Assembly (NCBI RefSeq): GCF_003703975.1
Contig: NZ_QTJY01000020.1
Location: forward strand, 1-64,000
Origin: Larkinella soli
GTDB lineage: Bacteria; Bacteroidota; Bacteroidia; Cytophagales; Spirosomataceae
Length of the DNA: 64,000 nucleotides
Direction: 5' to 3'
Positions 16,321 through 26,141 of the stretch are shown here, piece by piece. The stretch's first letter is position 1; each line of letters opens with the position of its first letter. The notes below the pieces were generated by a model. The model had not been told where the DNA came from. It made no database searches and saw only the letters and a program-made list of their open reading frames with translations. Position numbers and translations under genes: made by a program.

Positions 16321-16629
16321 ATGGTCCTTATCATAAATGGAATCAATGAAGGGGTAACCTGGAACAACCTGTTTTGCCCTGCGGGTACCTTAGAATCCGC
16401 TCTGGATCGGGTTACCGGTTTCGTAGAAAGCGGGCTAATTCTGTTCAGCGTTCAGCTGCGGGACAACGGTTCCTGCCTGAACATCCCGGTTGAGGTTTTC
16501 GATGGTCAGCCCTTCACCCCTCCGATAGCTGCGCTCCAGACGGAATGGCAACAGGTACTGGCCCCCCCCGGCGGTTCTCCAGAGTCAACCGGATATGTCC
16601 TCTGTCGTTACGTTGGAGCCTCCGGATGA
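16321..16629 (+). CDS. Hypothetical 102-residue protein
   Basis: A small acidic, beta-rich protein with no signal peptide or recognised family. Its stop overlaps the start of the next gene as ATGA (16626-16629), which is why I accept both as real. Features include a conserved-looking WNNLFCPAGTLESALDR and a C-terminal RYVGASG. It may form a complex with its coupled partner. Function unknown. Confidence 0.6.
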   Translation: MVLIINGINEGVTWNNLFCPAGTLESALDRVTGFVESGLILFSVQLRDNGSCLNIPVEVFDGQPFTPPIAALQTEWQQVLAPPGGSPESTGYVLCRYVGASG

Positions 16630-16832
16630 TTCAGTTAAATCAGAACCAGCTAAACCGTATCCAATCGGCCGCAGCCCGCTTGCGCGAACAACCTGGGGCA
16701 GATGCCGCCCACCTGCTCGACCTTTATTCGGACCTGTACGCTTACTATGATCAGCAGTTGAAAAAGGCCCAGGCTGATTACGACGACCTCCTCAGACAGA
16801 CGAAAGAGCCGTTGGAAGTGGAAGAACTCTAA
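16626..16832 (+). CDS. Hypothetical 68-residue helical protein
   Basis: The start ATG overlaps the upstream stop (ATGA), indicating translational coupling. The product (MIQLNQNQLNRIQSAAARL...) is predicted to be wholly helical, with heptad-like Leu/Ala spacing and an acidic end (LEVEEL). It may dimerise or bind the 102-residue partner. Function unknown. Confidence 0.6.
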   Translation: MIQLNQNQLNRIQSAAARLREQPGADAAHLLDLYSDLYAYYDQQLKKAQADYDDLLRQTKEPLEVEEL

Positions 16833-17126
16833 AAAAGACACCGGCCCCATTTGCCTGTTTAAACCATGACACCCTTTACTGAACATTCCCCTTTTAAAGT
16901 CTGAATGTACAGTAACTTTAGTTAATCCTGCAAGGCTTTCCCGGCTGCGGGCCATGACTTTGTGAGCACCTGCCCAGCCATGTACATTGCTTTTTCGTAA
17001 ACCTTTGTCCTCCCTCCCACTTCCCGGAACCGGCGCTCCCGTGCTTTTCCGTAGTCCCGTCATTCGCCGGCCTTGTCGGTCAAACCTCCTGGAGAAGCAC
17101 TGCTTTTTTGCTGTTTAAACGTTCCA

Positions 17127-18494
17127 TCATTTTTGGATAGAACCTGAAGCCGTTAGCTTGACGGTATTACGCACTACCTGCATCGTGGCTTTCTGCCGGT
17201 CGGCCACGAACTGCATCGCTTTTTTTACCTTCGCTTTGGCGGCAGGATAGTCCTGGTGAATGTCCATTACGGCTTTGGTAATCTCGGCAGACGATGCCTT
17301 GTCAATGTCGAACAGCCATTCGGGCAGACCAATATCGCGAAACATCCAGCCCTTGCGTCCGTGCAGCAGCGAACGGGCATGAACCACCGGCACACCCAGC
17401 GCCAGCCCCATAATGAGCGAGTGCGGTTCAATGCCAAACATCGAATGGGCGCGGGCATAGACCGACATAGCCTCGTCGCAGTTCCAGTACGTATCGCGCC
17501 AGACTACCTTACTCTGCACATCGGCGGGAAGCTGGTCATAGACTTTTTCCTTATTCTGGGCTACTTCCTTGCTGACTTCGGGAGCCAGCAGCACCTTCAG
17601 GCCGGTTTCGCGCACCCAGGTCGTGATGAGGTCGCGGACGTAGCCCATCCGTACCCGGTCCTGTTCCTGCTGTTCGGGCGTGGCCTGGGCCGGGTTCAAC
17701 AGGCTCCCCTTGCCGGTGTCGTATACGTGTTTGGTGTTGGTACGAATGACAATGGCCAGAAACTTTCCGTCTTCCAGGCCCGTCTTTTTCAAATACGCCA
17801 GTCCCCGCTCCTCATCGCGCACATCGATCCCGAAACAGCCGTCCGGTCCAAACTCCAGCACACCAGGCGTAAACCTGTTCTCGTTTAAAAACTTTCGTGA
17901 TTCATCCTCGCGGGTATAGATGAACGCGGCCCGGCTCAGGACGTCGCGATAAACGGGCATGGCCGGGTGGGCAAATTTATCGAACGACTGCCCGTATAGT
18001 CCGAAGGGAAGGCCCCGGTCGAGGCAATAATAAAACGGGGTCAGGCTCACCATCGAGGAAGGCCAGTCGTAGCCGAACAAGCCATAGTTAAACACCATGC
18101 CGGAGTTGACGATATACAGATTCGCGCGGTCGAAAGCGTCCTTTAGTTCACCGCCAAAGGGTTTGGCGCCATCCGAGAACGCCCCGCGCACGATGGTCAC
18201 ATTCGGAAAGTTTTTTGTAATCACCTTCTCGGTTTCGGGACGGGGGTCCTGATGCCAGAGCAGAATCTCGGCTTCAGGAACATACCGCTGCAATAACCGG
18301 AGCGTACCGGGCGTGTGTCCCTGATCGCCGATGTTATGATCGTTCCACGACGAGCGAAGCAGGATCGTCGGCTTGGCAGCCGAAGGTGAATGAAGAACCT
18401 GCGGGGCCTGTGTGACCCGCAAGTCAGAAACAGGGAGCGATGTAGCGGCTGCCGACAGAGCAGAAAGTTTGAGAAATTCCCGACGATTTTGCAT
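17127..18494 (-). CDS. Exported polysaccharide pyruvyltransferase-family protein
   Basis: A 455-residue protein of the polysaccharide pyruvyltransferase family (CsaB/WcaK-like GT-B fold). It carries KPTILLRSSWNDHNIGDQGHTPG after the leader and HSMFGIEPHSLIMGLALGVPVVHAR in the C-terminal half, which corresponds to the family's glycan-binding site. The N-terminus NRREFLKLSALSAAA is a Tat-type signal with the motif RREFLK, so it is probably exported folded. Usual family members are cytosolic and act on lipid-linked sugars, so an exported member downstream of SusCD is odd. It could modify or simply bind an incoming glycan. Last gene of the sigma-controlled cluster, 17 bp after susD. Confidence 0.85.
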   Translation of the reverse strand: MQNRREFLKLSALSAAATSLPVSDLRVTQAPQVLHSPSAAKPTILLRSSWNDHNIGDQGHTPGTLRLLQRYVPEAEILLWHQDPRPETEKVITKNFPNVTIVRGAFSDGAKPFGGELKDAFDRANLYIVNSGMVFNYGLFGYDWPSSMVSLTPFYYCLDRGLPFGLYGQSFDKFAHPAMPVYRDVLSRAAFIYTREDESRKFLNENRFTPGVLEFGPDGCFGIDVRDEERGLAYLKKTGLEDGKFLAIVIRTNTKHVYDTGKGSLLNPAQATPEQQEQDRVRMGYVRDLITTWVRETGLKVLLAPEVSKEVAQNKEKVYDQLPADVQSKVVWRDTYWNCDEAMSVYARAHSMFGIEPHSLIMGLALGVPVVHARSLLHGRKGWMFRDIGLPEWLFDIDKASSAEITKAVMDIHQDYPAAKAKVKKAMQFVADRQKATMQVVRNTVKLTASGSIQK

Positions 18495-18511
18495 AAAGAA
18501 TAATAAGCGGA

Positions 18512-19957
18512 TTAGTAGCCTTGATTCTGGGTTAAGTTCGGATTGGCATCCCGGTCAGACTGGGGAATGGGCAGCAGCACATGAAACGGCTGGATGGTGG
18601 CGTTCCGGTTAAAGCTGTTTTCGGCTTTTACGGCCTCCAGCAACCGGCCCGTCCGAACCAGGTCAAAACGCCGGTGTCCTTCAAACGTCAGTTCCAGCCG
18701 ACGCTCCAGCCAAACGGCTTCTTTAAATGCCTGATAGCTCAGATTCGACAGGGCGGTCAATCCGGCGCGGGTACGAACCCGGTTCAGCGCGGCATAGGCC
18801 TCGGCGGTGGGGCCGTTGTTGGCTTCGTTCAGGCTCTCGGCATACATCAGCAACACATCCGAATAGCGCAGAACAGGAATGCTCGTGCCTTCTCCCCCAT
18901 TGGTTTTGGCGCTTTTATCCCAAAGTTTCTGAAAAGCCACCGCTTTGGTCGGGTCGGGGTCGGTAATGGATAGGTTGGTGGTGACGCCGTTGAACACGTA
19001 GGACGTCAGGAACGTTACGGCTTTACGCTGGTCGGAGGCCGTATAGGCATTGAAAAGGCCGGCTGTGGGTCGGGCAATCCCTGCGCCACCCGCCGGATAA
19101 ATCGGTGCCGAACGAACCCCGAAGCCCCGGCCCAGGTTGTGCCCGCGCACATCGGTCAGGTATTGCACCTCGATAATATTTTCCTTACCACCCCGCGCCG
19201 TGAGTGCAAATGCATCGGCAAAATTGGCGTATAAATCATACACGCCGAGGTCGATGACTTCTTTGGCTTTGGCGGCCGCCTGCGCCCAATAGGGCGAGGT
19301 TTGGGTAACACCGGCCCGGGTCAGGTACACTTTAGCCAGCATCCCTTTGGCGGCCCCTTGCGTCAGGCGCCCCGACTCAGTGACCGCGTAGGCTTTAGGC
19401 AGCACCGATTCGGCTTCTTTCAAATCGGCTTCGATGAGTTCATACACTTTGCTCGCCGGGTCGCGCGTGACGGCCAGGCCGTCGAGCGAGGTGGTTTCGG
19501 TCGTAACGACGGGAACGTCACCGTACAGCCGCACGAGGTTAAAATAATGGAGCGCGCGCAACCCTTTAGCCTCGGCGATATAGCGTTTTTTCAGGGTTTC
19601 ATCCATTTGAATTCCCGGTAGCCGGCTAATGACGATGTTGGAACGGTTGATGCCGGCATAGGCCCCGGCATACGCGCCGATCAGGGTATTGGTCGAGACG
19701 ATGTTGTACCGCCAGAGCAGGGGGCGGTCGGCGGCTCCGGTCAGAAACGGAATCGCGTCGTCGGTGGTGGTCATGTCCACACTTTGTTCAATCGGCGCAC
19801 CCAGGGCGGCATAACAGGCACCGAGGGCCGCTTTGGCATCGTCCGCCGTTTTGAAGTAGGTGGCATCGGTCAGGTTGGTTACCGGGGTCAGATTGAGCTG
19901 ATTCTCACAGCCCAGCGATACCAACGCCAGAATAGGAAGGAGATGTTTTATGTTCAT
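18512..19957 (-). CDS. SusD/RagB-family outer-membrane lipoprotein
   Basis: A 481-residue glycan-capturing lipoprotein. The signal peptide ends at lipobox LVSLGC (lipidated Cys about 17), followed by the typical start NLTPVTNLTDATYFKTADDAKAAL. The C-terminal part has NRVRTRAGL, the RRLELTFEGHRRFDLVRTG motif and the LLPIPQSDRDANPNLTQNQGY ending that marks SusD proteins. It pairs with the SusC encoded 14 bp upstream and would form the lid over that transporter. Confidence 0.95.
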   Translation of the reverse strand: MNIKHLLPILALVSLGCENQLNLTPVTNLTDATYFKTADDAKAALGACYAALGAPIEQSVDMTTTDDAIPFLTGAADRPLLWRYNIVSTNTLIGAYAGAYAGINRSNIVISRLPGIQMDETLKKRYIAEAKGLRALHYFNLVRLYGDVPVVTTETTSLDGLAVTRDPASKVYELIEADLKEAESVLPKAYAVTESGRLTQGAAKGMLAKVYLTRAGVTQTSPYWAQAAAKAKEVIDLGVYDLYANFADAFALTARGGKENIIEVQYLTDVRGHNLGRGFGVRSAPIYPAGGAGIARPTAGLFNAYTASDQRKAVTFLTSYVFNGVTTNLSITDPDPTKAVAFQKLWDKSAKTNGGEGTSIPVLRYSDVLLMYAESLNEANNGPTAEAYAALNRVRTRAGLTALSNLSYQAFKEAVWLERRLELTFEGHRRFDLVRTGRLLEAVKAENSFNRNATIQPFHVLLPIPQSDRDANPNLTQNQGY

Positions 19958-19971
19958 GAGGGTAGCCGGCG

Positions 19972-22900
19972 TTAAAATTTAAGATTCAGACCAACGAGTA
20001 CGGTTTTAGCCGAGGGATAGGCCCCATAATCCAGGCCCTGACTTAATGACGAACTGCCGTAGCGGTTCACCTCAGGGTCATAGCCCGTATAGTTGGTCAA
20101 CGTCAGCACGTTCTGAGCCGCCACGTATACGCGGGCCGAACTGACCGACAACCGATCCAGCAACGTTCGGGGCAGGTCGTAGCCCAGCGAAATATTCTTG
20201 AACCTCAGGTAGGAACCGTCTTCCACCTGAAAATCAGACAGAATCCGCGATCCACCCGCCGAGTTGGCGCGGGGAATGGTGTTGCCTGGGTTCGCGGGTG
20301 TCCAGCGGTCCAGGACGCGGGCCGACTGGTTGTTGCCCCCCGTCAGGTTGACGAGGTCAAAGCTGCCGTAGTTGAGGATACGATTGCCCGAAACGCCCTG
20401 TACGAAGATGTTCAGTTCAAAGCCTTTGAACGAGAACGTGTTATTGAATCCGCCAAACAGTTTTGGGTTGGCATTACCGATAACGTCGCGGTCCAGATCG
20501 TTAATGACGCCGTCGTTGTTGAGGTCTTTGTAACGCAGGTCGCCGGGTTTGGCGGTTTTCTGGGCGGAGGCATCTATTTCGGCCTGATTCTGGAAAATAC
20601 CGTTCGTTACCCGCCCGTAGAAATTACCCAGCGGGCTGCCCACCCGCAGAAGAATCGGGTTGATGGCCGTAGCGAAAATAAGCGCGTCGGTTCCCGTCGT
20701 GAACTCCTGCCGCCCGTCGAGGGTCAGAATGGTGTTCTGGTTGAACGTCAGGTTGATGTCCGATGTCCAGCGGATTCCTCCGGCCCGGTCGCCTTTGGCG
20801 ATGTTGATCGTCGTCAGGGAAATTTCTACGCCTTTGTTCCTGACGCTGCCGATATTTTTGAGCGTGGAAATAAAGCCCGACGAGGTCGGAACGCCCACAT
20901 TGAACAGCAGGTCGGAGGTGGTTTTGATGTAGTAATCGGCCGTGAGTTGAATCCGGTTATTAAACAGCCCCACGTCGAACCCCGCATCGAACTGGGCGTT
21001 TTTCTCCCAGCGTAAATCGGGGTTGGCAATACCGCTGGTCGTGGCCCCCGAATTCAGCGTACCCCCCAGCACATAAGGCGCATTGCCGATGTTGGCTAAA
21101 TACTGATAATTACCGATTTCCTGATTGCCCGAGAGTCCGTAACTCAACCGCAGCTTGGTGTCCGACAACAGGTTCTGGTTCTTCAGCCATTTCTCGTTGG
21201 CGATTTTCCAGGCGAAGGCTCCCGACGGAAAGAAACCGAACTTATTGTTGGGACCGAAGCGCGACGAACCATCCCGCCGGGCCGTAAACGTGAGCAGAAA
21301 GCGGTCGTCGAAGCCGTAGTTGACGCGGGCCAGGTATGAAATCAGCCGCCAGTCGCTGGCCCCCGTACCCGGCGCCACCAGCGACGAACCTGCGCCGAGG
21401 TTATTGTACAGGGCAAAATCGTTGGGAAACGTGTTGGCATTGGCCGTTACATTTTCGGTGGTCAGCCCCTGAATGGTGTACCCCAGTAAACCGCTTACGG
21501 TATGGCGGGTCGTGAATTGCCGCGTGTAACTCAGCGTATTTTCGTTGAGCCAGCCGACGCTCTGCGAGGCCCCTACCGAAGCCACACCGCCCGCGGCCGC
21601 GCCCGCCAGGGCCAGCCGGGTGCTGTAGTTATTGCCCTTACCCGCCTGCAGATCGGTACCGAAACTGGTCCGGACGTTCAGTCCCTCCGTGATTTTGTAG
21701 TCGATAAATGAGTTGGCGAGCAGCCGGAGCAATGAATTTTTGCTGGTTATTTCATTGGCGATGGCGACCGGATTATCGACCGCGTACCCGTTCAGCGACC
21801 CCAGATTTATGTAGTAGGTGCCATTGGGGTTATAGACGGGAAACGTGGGGGAATAACTCAGCGAAGCACTCGTGACACCGCCCCCGCCATTCCCGTCCAC
21901 TTCCGTTCGGGCATTGCTGCCGGTTGTGTAGGCCGCCTGCATGGTCAGACCAACGCGCAGCCGCGAGGACACATCGTTATCGAGGTTCGCCCGCAGGGTA
22001 TACCGTTTAAAGTTTGAATTGACCACGATTCCCTGCTGATCGTAATAGCCGAACGAGACGGCATACCGCGACTTCTCCGAACCCCCTGAAACGCCCAGCT
22101 GGTGGTTCTGGATGGGAGCGGTACGCAGAACTTCCCGCTGCCAGTCGGTGCCTTCGCCGAGGGTAGCCGGCAGGGGCCGGTCGGCGGTGGTGCCGTCGAA
22201 GTAGGGTTTTCCCCCGCTGTTGGTCTGGGCTTCGTTTACAAACTCGGCAAACTGCCGGGCATTGAGCAGCGGAATGGTCCGGCGCACGGACTGCGAACCG
22301 TAATACATTTCGTAACTCACCACCGATTTACCCGCCTTTCCGCGTTTGGTGGTCACCAATACGACCCCGTTCGAGCCGCGTGAGCCGTAAATAGCCGTCG
22401 CGCTGGCATCTTTCAGCACTTCGATACTTTCAATGTCGCCTGGATTGATGGAGTTGAGGCCCGTGGTCGGAAACCCGTCAATGACGTAGAGAGGATCGTT
22501 ACTGGCATTGACCGATCCGGAGCCGCGAATCCGAATCGTGGCGGCACCGCCGGGCCGGGCTGAGTTCTGCACGACCTGTACACCGGCGGCCCGCCCCTGC
22601 AAGGCCCGGTCGAAAGCCACAATGGGCGTCGCTTTGATGTCGGTTTCACCCACCTTGGCTACGGCTCCGGTCAGGTCCGATTTTTTGACCGTGCCGTAAC
22701 CGACCACCACCACCTCCGCCAGCGATTTATCGTCCGTCTGTAACCGAACATCGACTACCGATTTATTGCCGACAGCAACTTCCTGCGACTGATAACCGAC
22801 GAATGAGAACACCAGCGTCACGGCCGATCCTTCAGGCACCGACAGCCGGTATTTTCCGTCCGTATCGCTGGTCGTACCTCGCTGGGTGCCTTTTACCACG

Positions 22901-23394
22901 ACGCTAACCCCCGGCAGCCCCTCGCCTTTTTCATCCGTAATACGACCGCTTATACTTTGGTCGGCGGTCTCATTGGGGAAAACAGGTTCGGGCAGGGCCT
23001 GACTGCTGCCGTCATCGCAGAACAGGGCAATTTGCCGTCCCGTCACCTCATAACGGATGTGCAGCGGCTGGAGTAAACCGTTCAGCACGGACCGGAGCGT
23101 CCCGGAGCGCGTGGCCAGGATGACCCGCCGGTTGATCTGGATCTCTTTGGGGTTGAAAATAAACCGCACCTTCGAGTTGCGTTCAATGGTCGAAAGTGCG
23201 GTTTTCAGGCTGGTTACTTCGGTAGCGAGGGTAAGCTGCTGGTCAAGCACTTCCTGCGCCAGCACGTCGTGGGCGTAGGTGGCACCGACAAGCAGCGTGG
23301 TTATCAGGAACTGCGTCACCGAGAATCGCATAAGCGTCCCAAGAAAAGAAGGAGTTAGGTAGTATCGGTTCATAAGCCGTACATGGTTTCTCAT
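19972..23394 (-). CDS. SusC/RagA TonB-dependent transporter with STN domain
   Basis: A 1140-residue outer-membrane importer. Domains: N-terminal leader (about 1-47), STN signalling domain about 52-125 (LKTALSTIERNSKVRFIF), carboxypeptidase-regulatory-like beta domain about 147-235, the SusC signature region with LAEVVVVGYGT, plug domain, and a 22-strand barrel ending VLVGLNLKF. The STN domain is the part that contacts FecR-type anti-sigma factors, matching the sigma/FecR genes directly upstream. Only this SusC of the three in the window has one, so only this locus should use trans-envelope signalling. Substrate unknown. Confidence 0.95.
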   Translation of the reverse strand: MRNHVRLMNRYYLTPSFLGTLMRFSVTQFLITTLLVGATYAHDVLAQEVLDQQLTLATEVTSLKTALSTIERNSKVRFIFNPKEIQINRRVILATRSGTLRSVLNGLLQPLHIRYEVTGRQIALFCDDGSSQALPEPVFPNETADQSISGRITDEKGEGLPGVSVVVKGTQRGTTSDTDGKYRLSVPEGSAVTLVFSFVGYQSQEVAVGNKSVVDVRLQTDDKSLAEVVVVGYGTVKKSDLTGAVAKVGETDIKATPIVAFDRALQGRAAGVQVVQNSARPGGAATIRIRGSGSVNASNDPLYVIDGFPTTGLNSINPGDIESIEVLKDASATAIYGSRGSNGVVLVTTKRGKAGKSVVSYEMYYGSQSVRRTIPLLNARQFAEFVNEAQTNSGGKPYFDGTTADRPLPATLGEGTDWQREVLRTAPIQNHQLGVSGGSEKSRYAVSFGYYDQQGIVVNSNFKRYTLRANLDNDVSSRLRVGLTMQAAYTTGSNARTEVDGNGGGGVTSASLSYSPTFPVYNPNGTYYINLGSLNGYAVDNPVAIANEITSKNSLLRLLANSFIDYKITEGLNVRTSFGTDLQAGKGNNYSTRLALAGAAAGGVASVGASQSVGWLNENTLSYTRQFTTRHTVSGLLGYTIQGLTTENVTANANTFPNDFALYNNLGAGSSLVAPGTGASDWRLISYLARVNYGFDDRFLLTFTARRDGSSRFGPNNKFGFFPSGAFAWKIANEKWLKNQNLLSDTKLRLSYGLSGNQEIGNYQYLANIGNAPYVLGGTLNSGATTSGIANPDLRWEKNAQFDAGFDVGLFNNRIQLTADYYIKTTSDLLFNVGVPTSSGFISTLKNIGSVRNKGVEISLTTINIAKGDRAGGIRWTSDINLTFNQNTILTLDGRQEFTTGTDALIFATAINPILLRVGSPLGNFYGRVTNGIFQNQAEIDASAQKTAKPGDLRYKDLNNDGVINDLDRDVIGNANPKLFGGFNNTFSFKGFELNIFVQGVSGNRILNYGSFDLVNLTGGNNQSARVLDRWTPANPGNTIPRANSAGGSRILSDFQVEDGSYLRFKNISLGYDLPRTLLDRLSVSSARVYVAAQNVLTLTNYTGYDPEVNRYGSSSLSQGLDYGAYPSAKTVLVGLNLKF

Positions 23395-23481
23395 GGATGG
23401 CAGACGATACCGGCAGATACTGGTTATTTGCGATTATTTTTAGAAAAAAATTACCTATAAAATTAATTCACTGACTATCAG

Positions 23482-24588
23482 TTAGTTATTATCACAACCG
23501 TTGCTATGAATGACGATCTGCCCATCGACAAGTTCGTACGACGACCGGGTTATTTTACAGATCAGTGCGAGCTTATCGAATAGCGACTCGTCGGTCAGGT
23601 TGGCCGTCAGGTAACAGCGGCTCATGGTCGAGGCATCGTACAGCACGGGCAGGCCATAGATGGTTTCGAGCCGGGCAAACACCTCCGCAATAGGCGTTTC
23701 CTCAAACACGAAGGCATCCGCCCGCCCCGGCTGCAACATGGTGGGCCGGGCCACTACCGTCTTCACCAGTTGCTCGTCGGTTTGCGTATACACCACCTGC
23801 TGGTTGGCCGTCAGAATCACCCCGATCTGCTCCGTCAGCCGGTCGCGCCTTGCCCGCTCCACGTCGCCTGACCGATACACCGATACCCGGCCCGACGTGA
23901 CCTGAACGTTTGCCTGACCGGCATCGGCATCGACCATAAACCGGGTGCCGAGCACCTGCGTCGAGAGGGTGCCGGTATACACCCAGAATGGTTTCTTGGG
24001 ATTGCGGGCAATGCGGAAGAAGGCTCGCCCGCGTAAAAACACCTCCCGGCTATTGGCGGCAAAATGAGCCGGGTAATTCAGCGAGCTGTTGGGATACAAC
24101 TGCACTATGCTGCCGTCGTCGAGCCGGATGTCCTGCACCTGTTGCGTGGTGTTGGTCCGGGTAATTGCTCCATCGGCCAGGGCCGGGCTGATCCGGCGAA
24201 GCCGGGCCTGCATCTGTCGTTCCGGCTGCCCGGTAAACCGGAGGGCGGCATACCCGAGTCCCAGCACCAGCAGCACCGAAGCCGCCACCCGGAAGGCCGT
24301 GTTGCGCCAGAAAGGAAGGGTCCGAACGGCGGTCCGGCGGTCCGGCTGCGTCTGAACGATTTCGTCCGTAATGTCGGCTAACCCAGCCGCGGGCAGGGAC
24401 GTATTTTCTTCTTCAAGCGCCAGCAGAAACGCCCGCGCCATCTGGATGGTATCGGCTTTATCAGGATTTTGGGTCAGCCATTCGAGCCAGAACCGTTCGG
24501 CTACGGGGTCGCGCTCGATTACCCACTGGCGAAATCGGTCGTCGTGAGTTAGTTCGTCAATCGTAAACGCTCGATAATGGGCTTCCAT
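23482..24588 (-). CDS. FecR-family anti-sigma factor
   Basis: A 368-residue inner-membrane regulator. It has an N-terminal cytosolic anti-sigma domain (about 1-90), one transmembrane helix (FRVAASVLLVLGLGYAAL, about 97-116), the FecR periplasmic domain with DGSIVQLYPNSSLNYP, and the C-terminal DUF4974 (STN-like) domain with FEETPIAEVFARLETIYG. It should hold the adjacent ECF sigma factor and release it when the STN domain of the loaded SusC signals. The ATG at 24588 is preferred over an upstream TTG at 24624. It follows the sigma gene by 68 bp. Confidence 0.93.
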   Translation of the reverse strand: MEAHYRAFTIDELTHDDRFRQWVIERDPVAERFWLEWLTQNPDKADTIQMARAFLLALEEENTSLPAAGLADITDEIVQTQPDRRTAVRTLPFWRNTAFRVAASVLLVLGLGYAALRFTGQPERQMQARLRRISPALADGAITRTNTTQQVQDIRLDDGSIVQLYPNSSLNYPAHFAANSREVFLRGRAFFRIARNPKKPFWVYTGTLSTQVLGTRFMVDADAGQANVQVTSGRVSVYRSGDVERARRDRLTEQIGVILTANQQVVYTQTDEQLVKTVVARPTMLQPGRADAFVFEETPIAEVFARLETIYGLPVLYDASTMSRCYLTANLTDESLFDKLALICKITRSSYELVDGQIVIHSNGCDNN

Positions 24589-24656
24589 AGCGTGAGTGGC
24601 TTTCTTTATAACAGGAGATGTCAAAAACCGGAGTCAGATACTGGTTTAGGATGATT

Positions 24657-25271
24657 TTATTCAAAAAAATTAATTTGCCATCCCATTGCCAGGGCCATTA
24701 TCACCATCCAGTTGTCGCGCATGGAGGCATAGGCTACCTGAAGCAGATTGGAAACCGACTGGGGCGTCACGTTCATAATGGCGGCAATTTCGTCGCGTTC
24801 AAGATTCTGGTAATAACGAAGGTAAATGACTTCCCGCTGCCGTTTGGTCAATTTCGCCAGCACGCCGGCGATGCGCCGGGTCGTTTCGGCCAGGGTTTCG
24901 CCTTCAATGACCGTCCACTCGGGAGAGAACTCCACGAACTGGTCGTTGTTCTCAAGGTTGACGGGTTGGTCATCCCGGATGATTTGCTGCCGGAACCCCT
25001 CCCGCACGACCCGCTTCCGGACGGAACTGAGCAGGTAAGCGCGCACACTGTCGGGGGTGGTGATGTGGTCGCGCCGGTTCCAGATTTCAATAAACACTTC
25101 CTGAACGCAATCCTTTACGAACGCTTCATCGCGCACGAATTTATGGCCGTAGTTCAGGAGTGGATTGAAAAATCGATTAATCAGTCTGCCCAGAGCCAGT
25201 TCGCTGCCCTGTTTGAGTTGCTGCCAGAGCAATCCATCCGATTGGGGCGGGTTTGATTTGGGCTGATTCAT
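24657..25271 (-). CDS. ECF sigma-70 factor (FecI-like)
   Basis: A 204-residue extracytoplasmic-function sigma factor. Region 2 contains FVKDCVQEVFIEIWNRRD, and region 4 contains LERDEIAAIMNVTPQSVSNLL, whose helix-turn-helix reads the -35 element. First gene of the sigma-FecR-SusC-SusD-pyruvyltransferase cluster, so it probably activates that cluster and perhaps itself. No extra C-terminal domain. Confidence 0.93.
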   Translation of the reverse strand: MNQPKSNPPQSDGLLWQQLKQGSELALGRLINRFFNPLLNYGHKFVRDEAFVKDCVQEVFIEIWNRRDHITTPDSVRAYLLSSVRKRVVREGFRQQIIRDDQPVNLENNDQFVEFSPEWTVIEGETLAETTRRIAGVLAKLTKRQREVIYLRYYQNLERDEIAAIMNVTPQSVSNLLQVAYASMRDNWMVIMALAMGWQINFFE

Positions 25272-25613
25272 GGGTTCCGGCGACGGCTTTCACATTCGTT
25301 AGGAAAGAGTCCTTAAAAAGTACAAGTAAGTACAAATAAATTCAAATTAAATTAAAAGGTAAGGTTCCTGATCCAAATCTTGAAGAGACTTCGGCACAGG
25401 TTCGTCCTAAGTCAATAAAGAGGCCGGGCCAGGGCGGCCCTGTACACCTTCTGTCCCTAGGTTGATGGGAAGCGTTTTGCCATCCCGACGCAGGAGGGGC
25501 CCTGTGCTCTGTTGACCAATCATTGTGAGCCCCGAAACACCAGATCCCTCGTTCCTCGGGAGGACAAAAGAGTCGGGCTAACATCAGCCGCCGTCTCGAT
25601 GGGGAAATATCGA
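25272..25613. other. Intergenic region upstream of ECF sigma gene
   Basis: Contains the AT-rich promoter region of the sigma gene (about 25300-25360). The remainder is GC-rich with no recognisable gene; a leftward open frame across it has no family-like content. Confidence 0.45.
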
Positions 25614-26015
25614 TCAATGGGATGGAGCCGATTCCGAACCCGATTTTGAAAAATGCTGCTTCACGCGCTCAACGGCCTGGTTCTGCTCGCCCCAGGTAAG
25701 CAGTTGTTCCAGGATGGGTATCAGCGATTGAGCCAATGAGGTTAGCGAATACTCCACCCGGGGGGGCACTTCGGGGTAAACAACCCGCTCTACAAAGCCG
25801 TCACGCTCCAGCTCCCGGAGCTGATCGGTCAGCATTTTTTCGGTCACCAGCGGAATGGCCCGGCGCAGTTCACCGAAACGGATGATGCCGCCGTTGATTT
25901 GCCACAGGATGATCAGTTTCCAGCGGCCATGGATCAGGATCAGGCTGCTCGTCAGAGGGCAGTTGGAAATCATTTGCAACTGGTTCTGCGAATTCGAGGA
26001 ATTCAACTTTCTCAT
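25614..26015 (-). CDS. HxlR-family transcriptional regulator
   Basis: A 133-residue winged-helix regulator. It has the family core HGRWKLIILWQINGGIIRFGELRRAI, recognition-helix region EKMLTDQLRELERDGF, and wing YPEVPPRVEYSLT. A Cys at about residue 19 (ISNCPLT) sits at the position used for thiol or quinone sensing in YodB/HypR-type HxlR proteins, so redox sensing is plausible. ATG at 26015 chosen: upstream residues in frame are not family-like. It is divergent from the DsbA-like fragment and ohr, its likely targets. Confidence 0.88.
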   Translation of the reverse strand: MRKLNSSNSQNQLQMISNCPLTSSLILIHGRWKLIILWQINGGIIRFGELRRAIPLVTEKMLTDQLRELERDGFVERVVYPEVPPRVEYSLTSLAQSLIPILEQLLTWGEQNQAVERVKQHFSKSGSESAPSH

Positions 26016-26141
26016 GGTCAGCACACTATCATTTTCGTAAGTGGCATACAATTTCGTAACTACTTGATTGACAGAGAATTTTGAAACCAACTTTGTATCG
26101 TTGATCGGGACGAAAAAGCAAAACCGGCCAACGCTACGAAG

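Noticed and set aside
25342-25617. 91-codon leftward frame upstream of the ECF sigma gene
   Set aside because: Low-complexity, Arg/Pro/Cys-rich sequence with no motifs; overlaps the probable sigma promoter.
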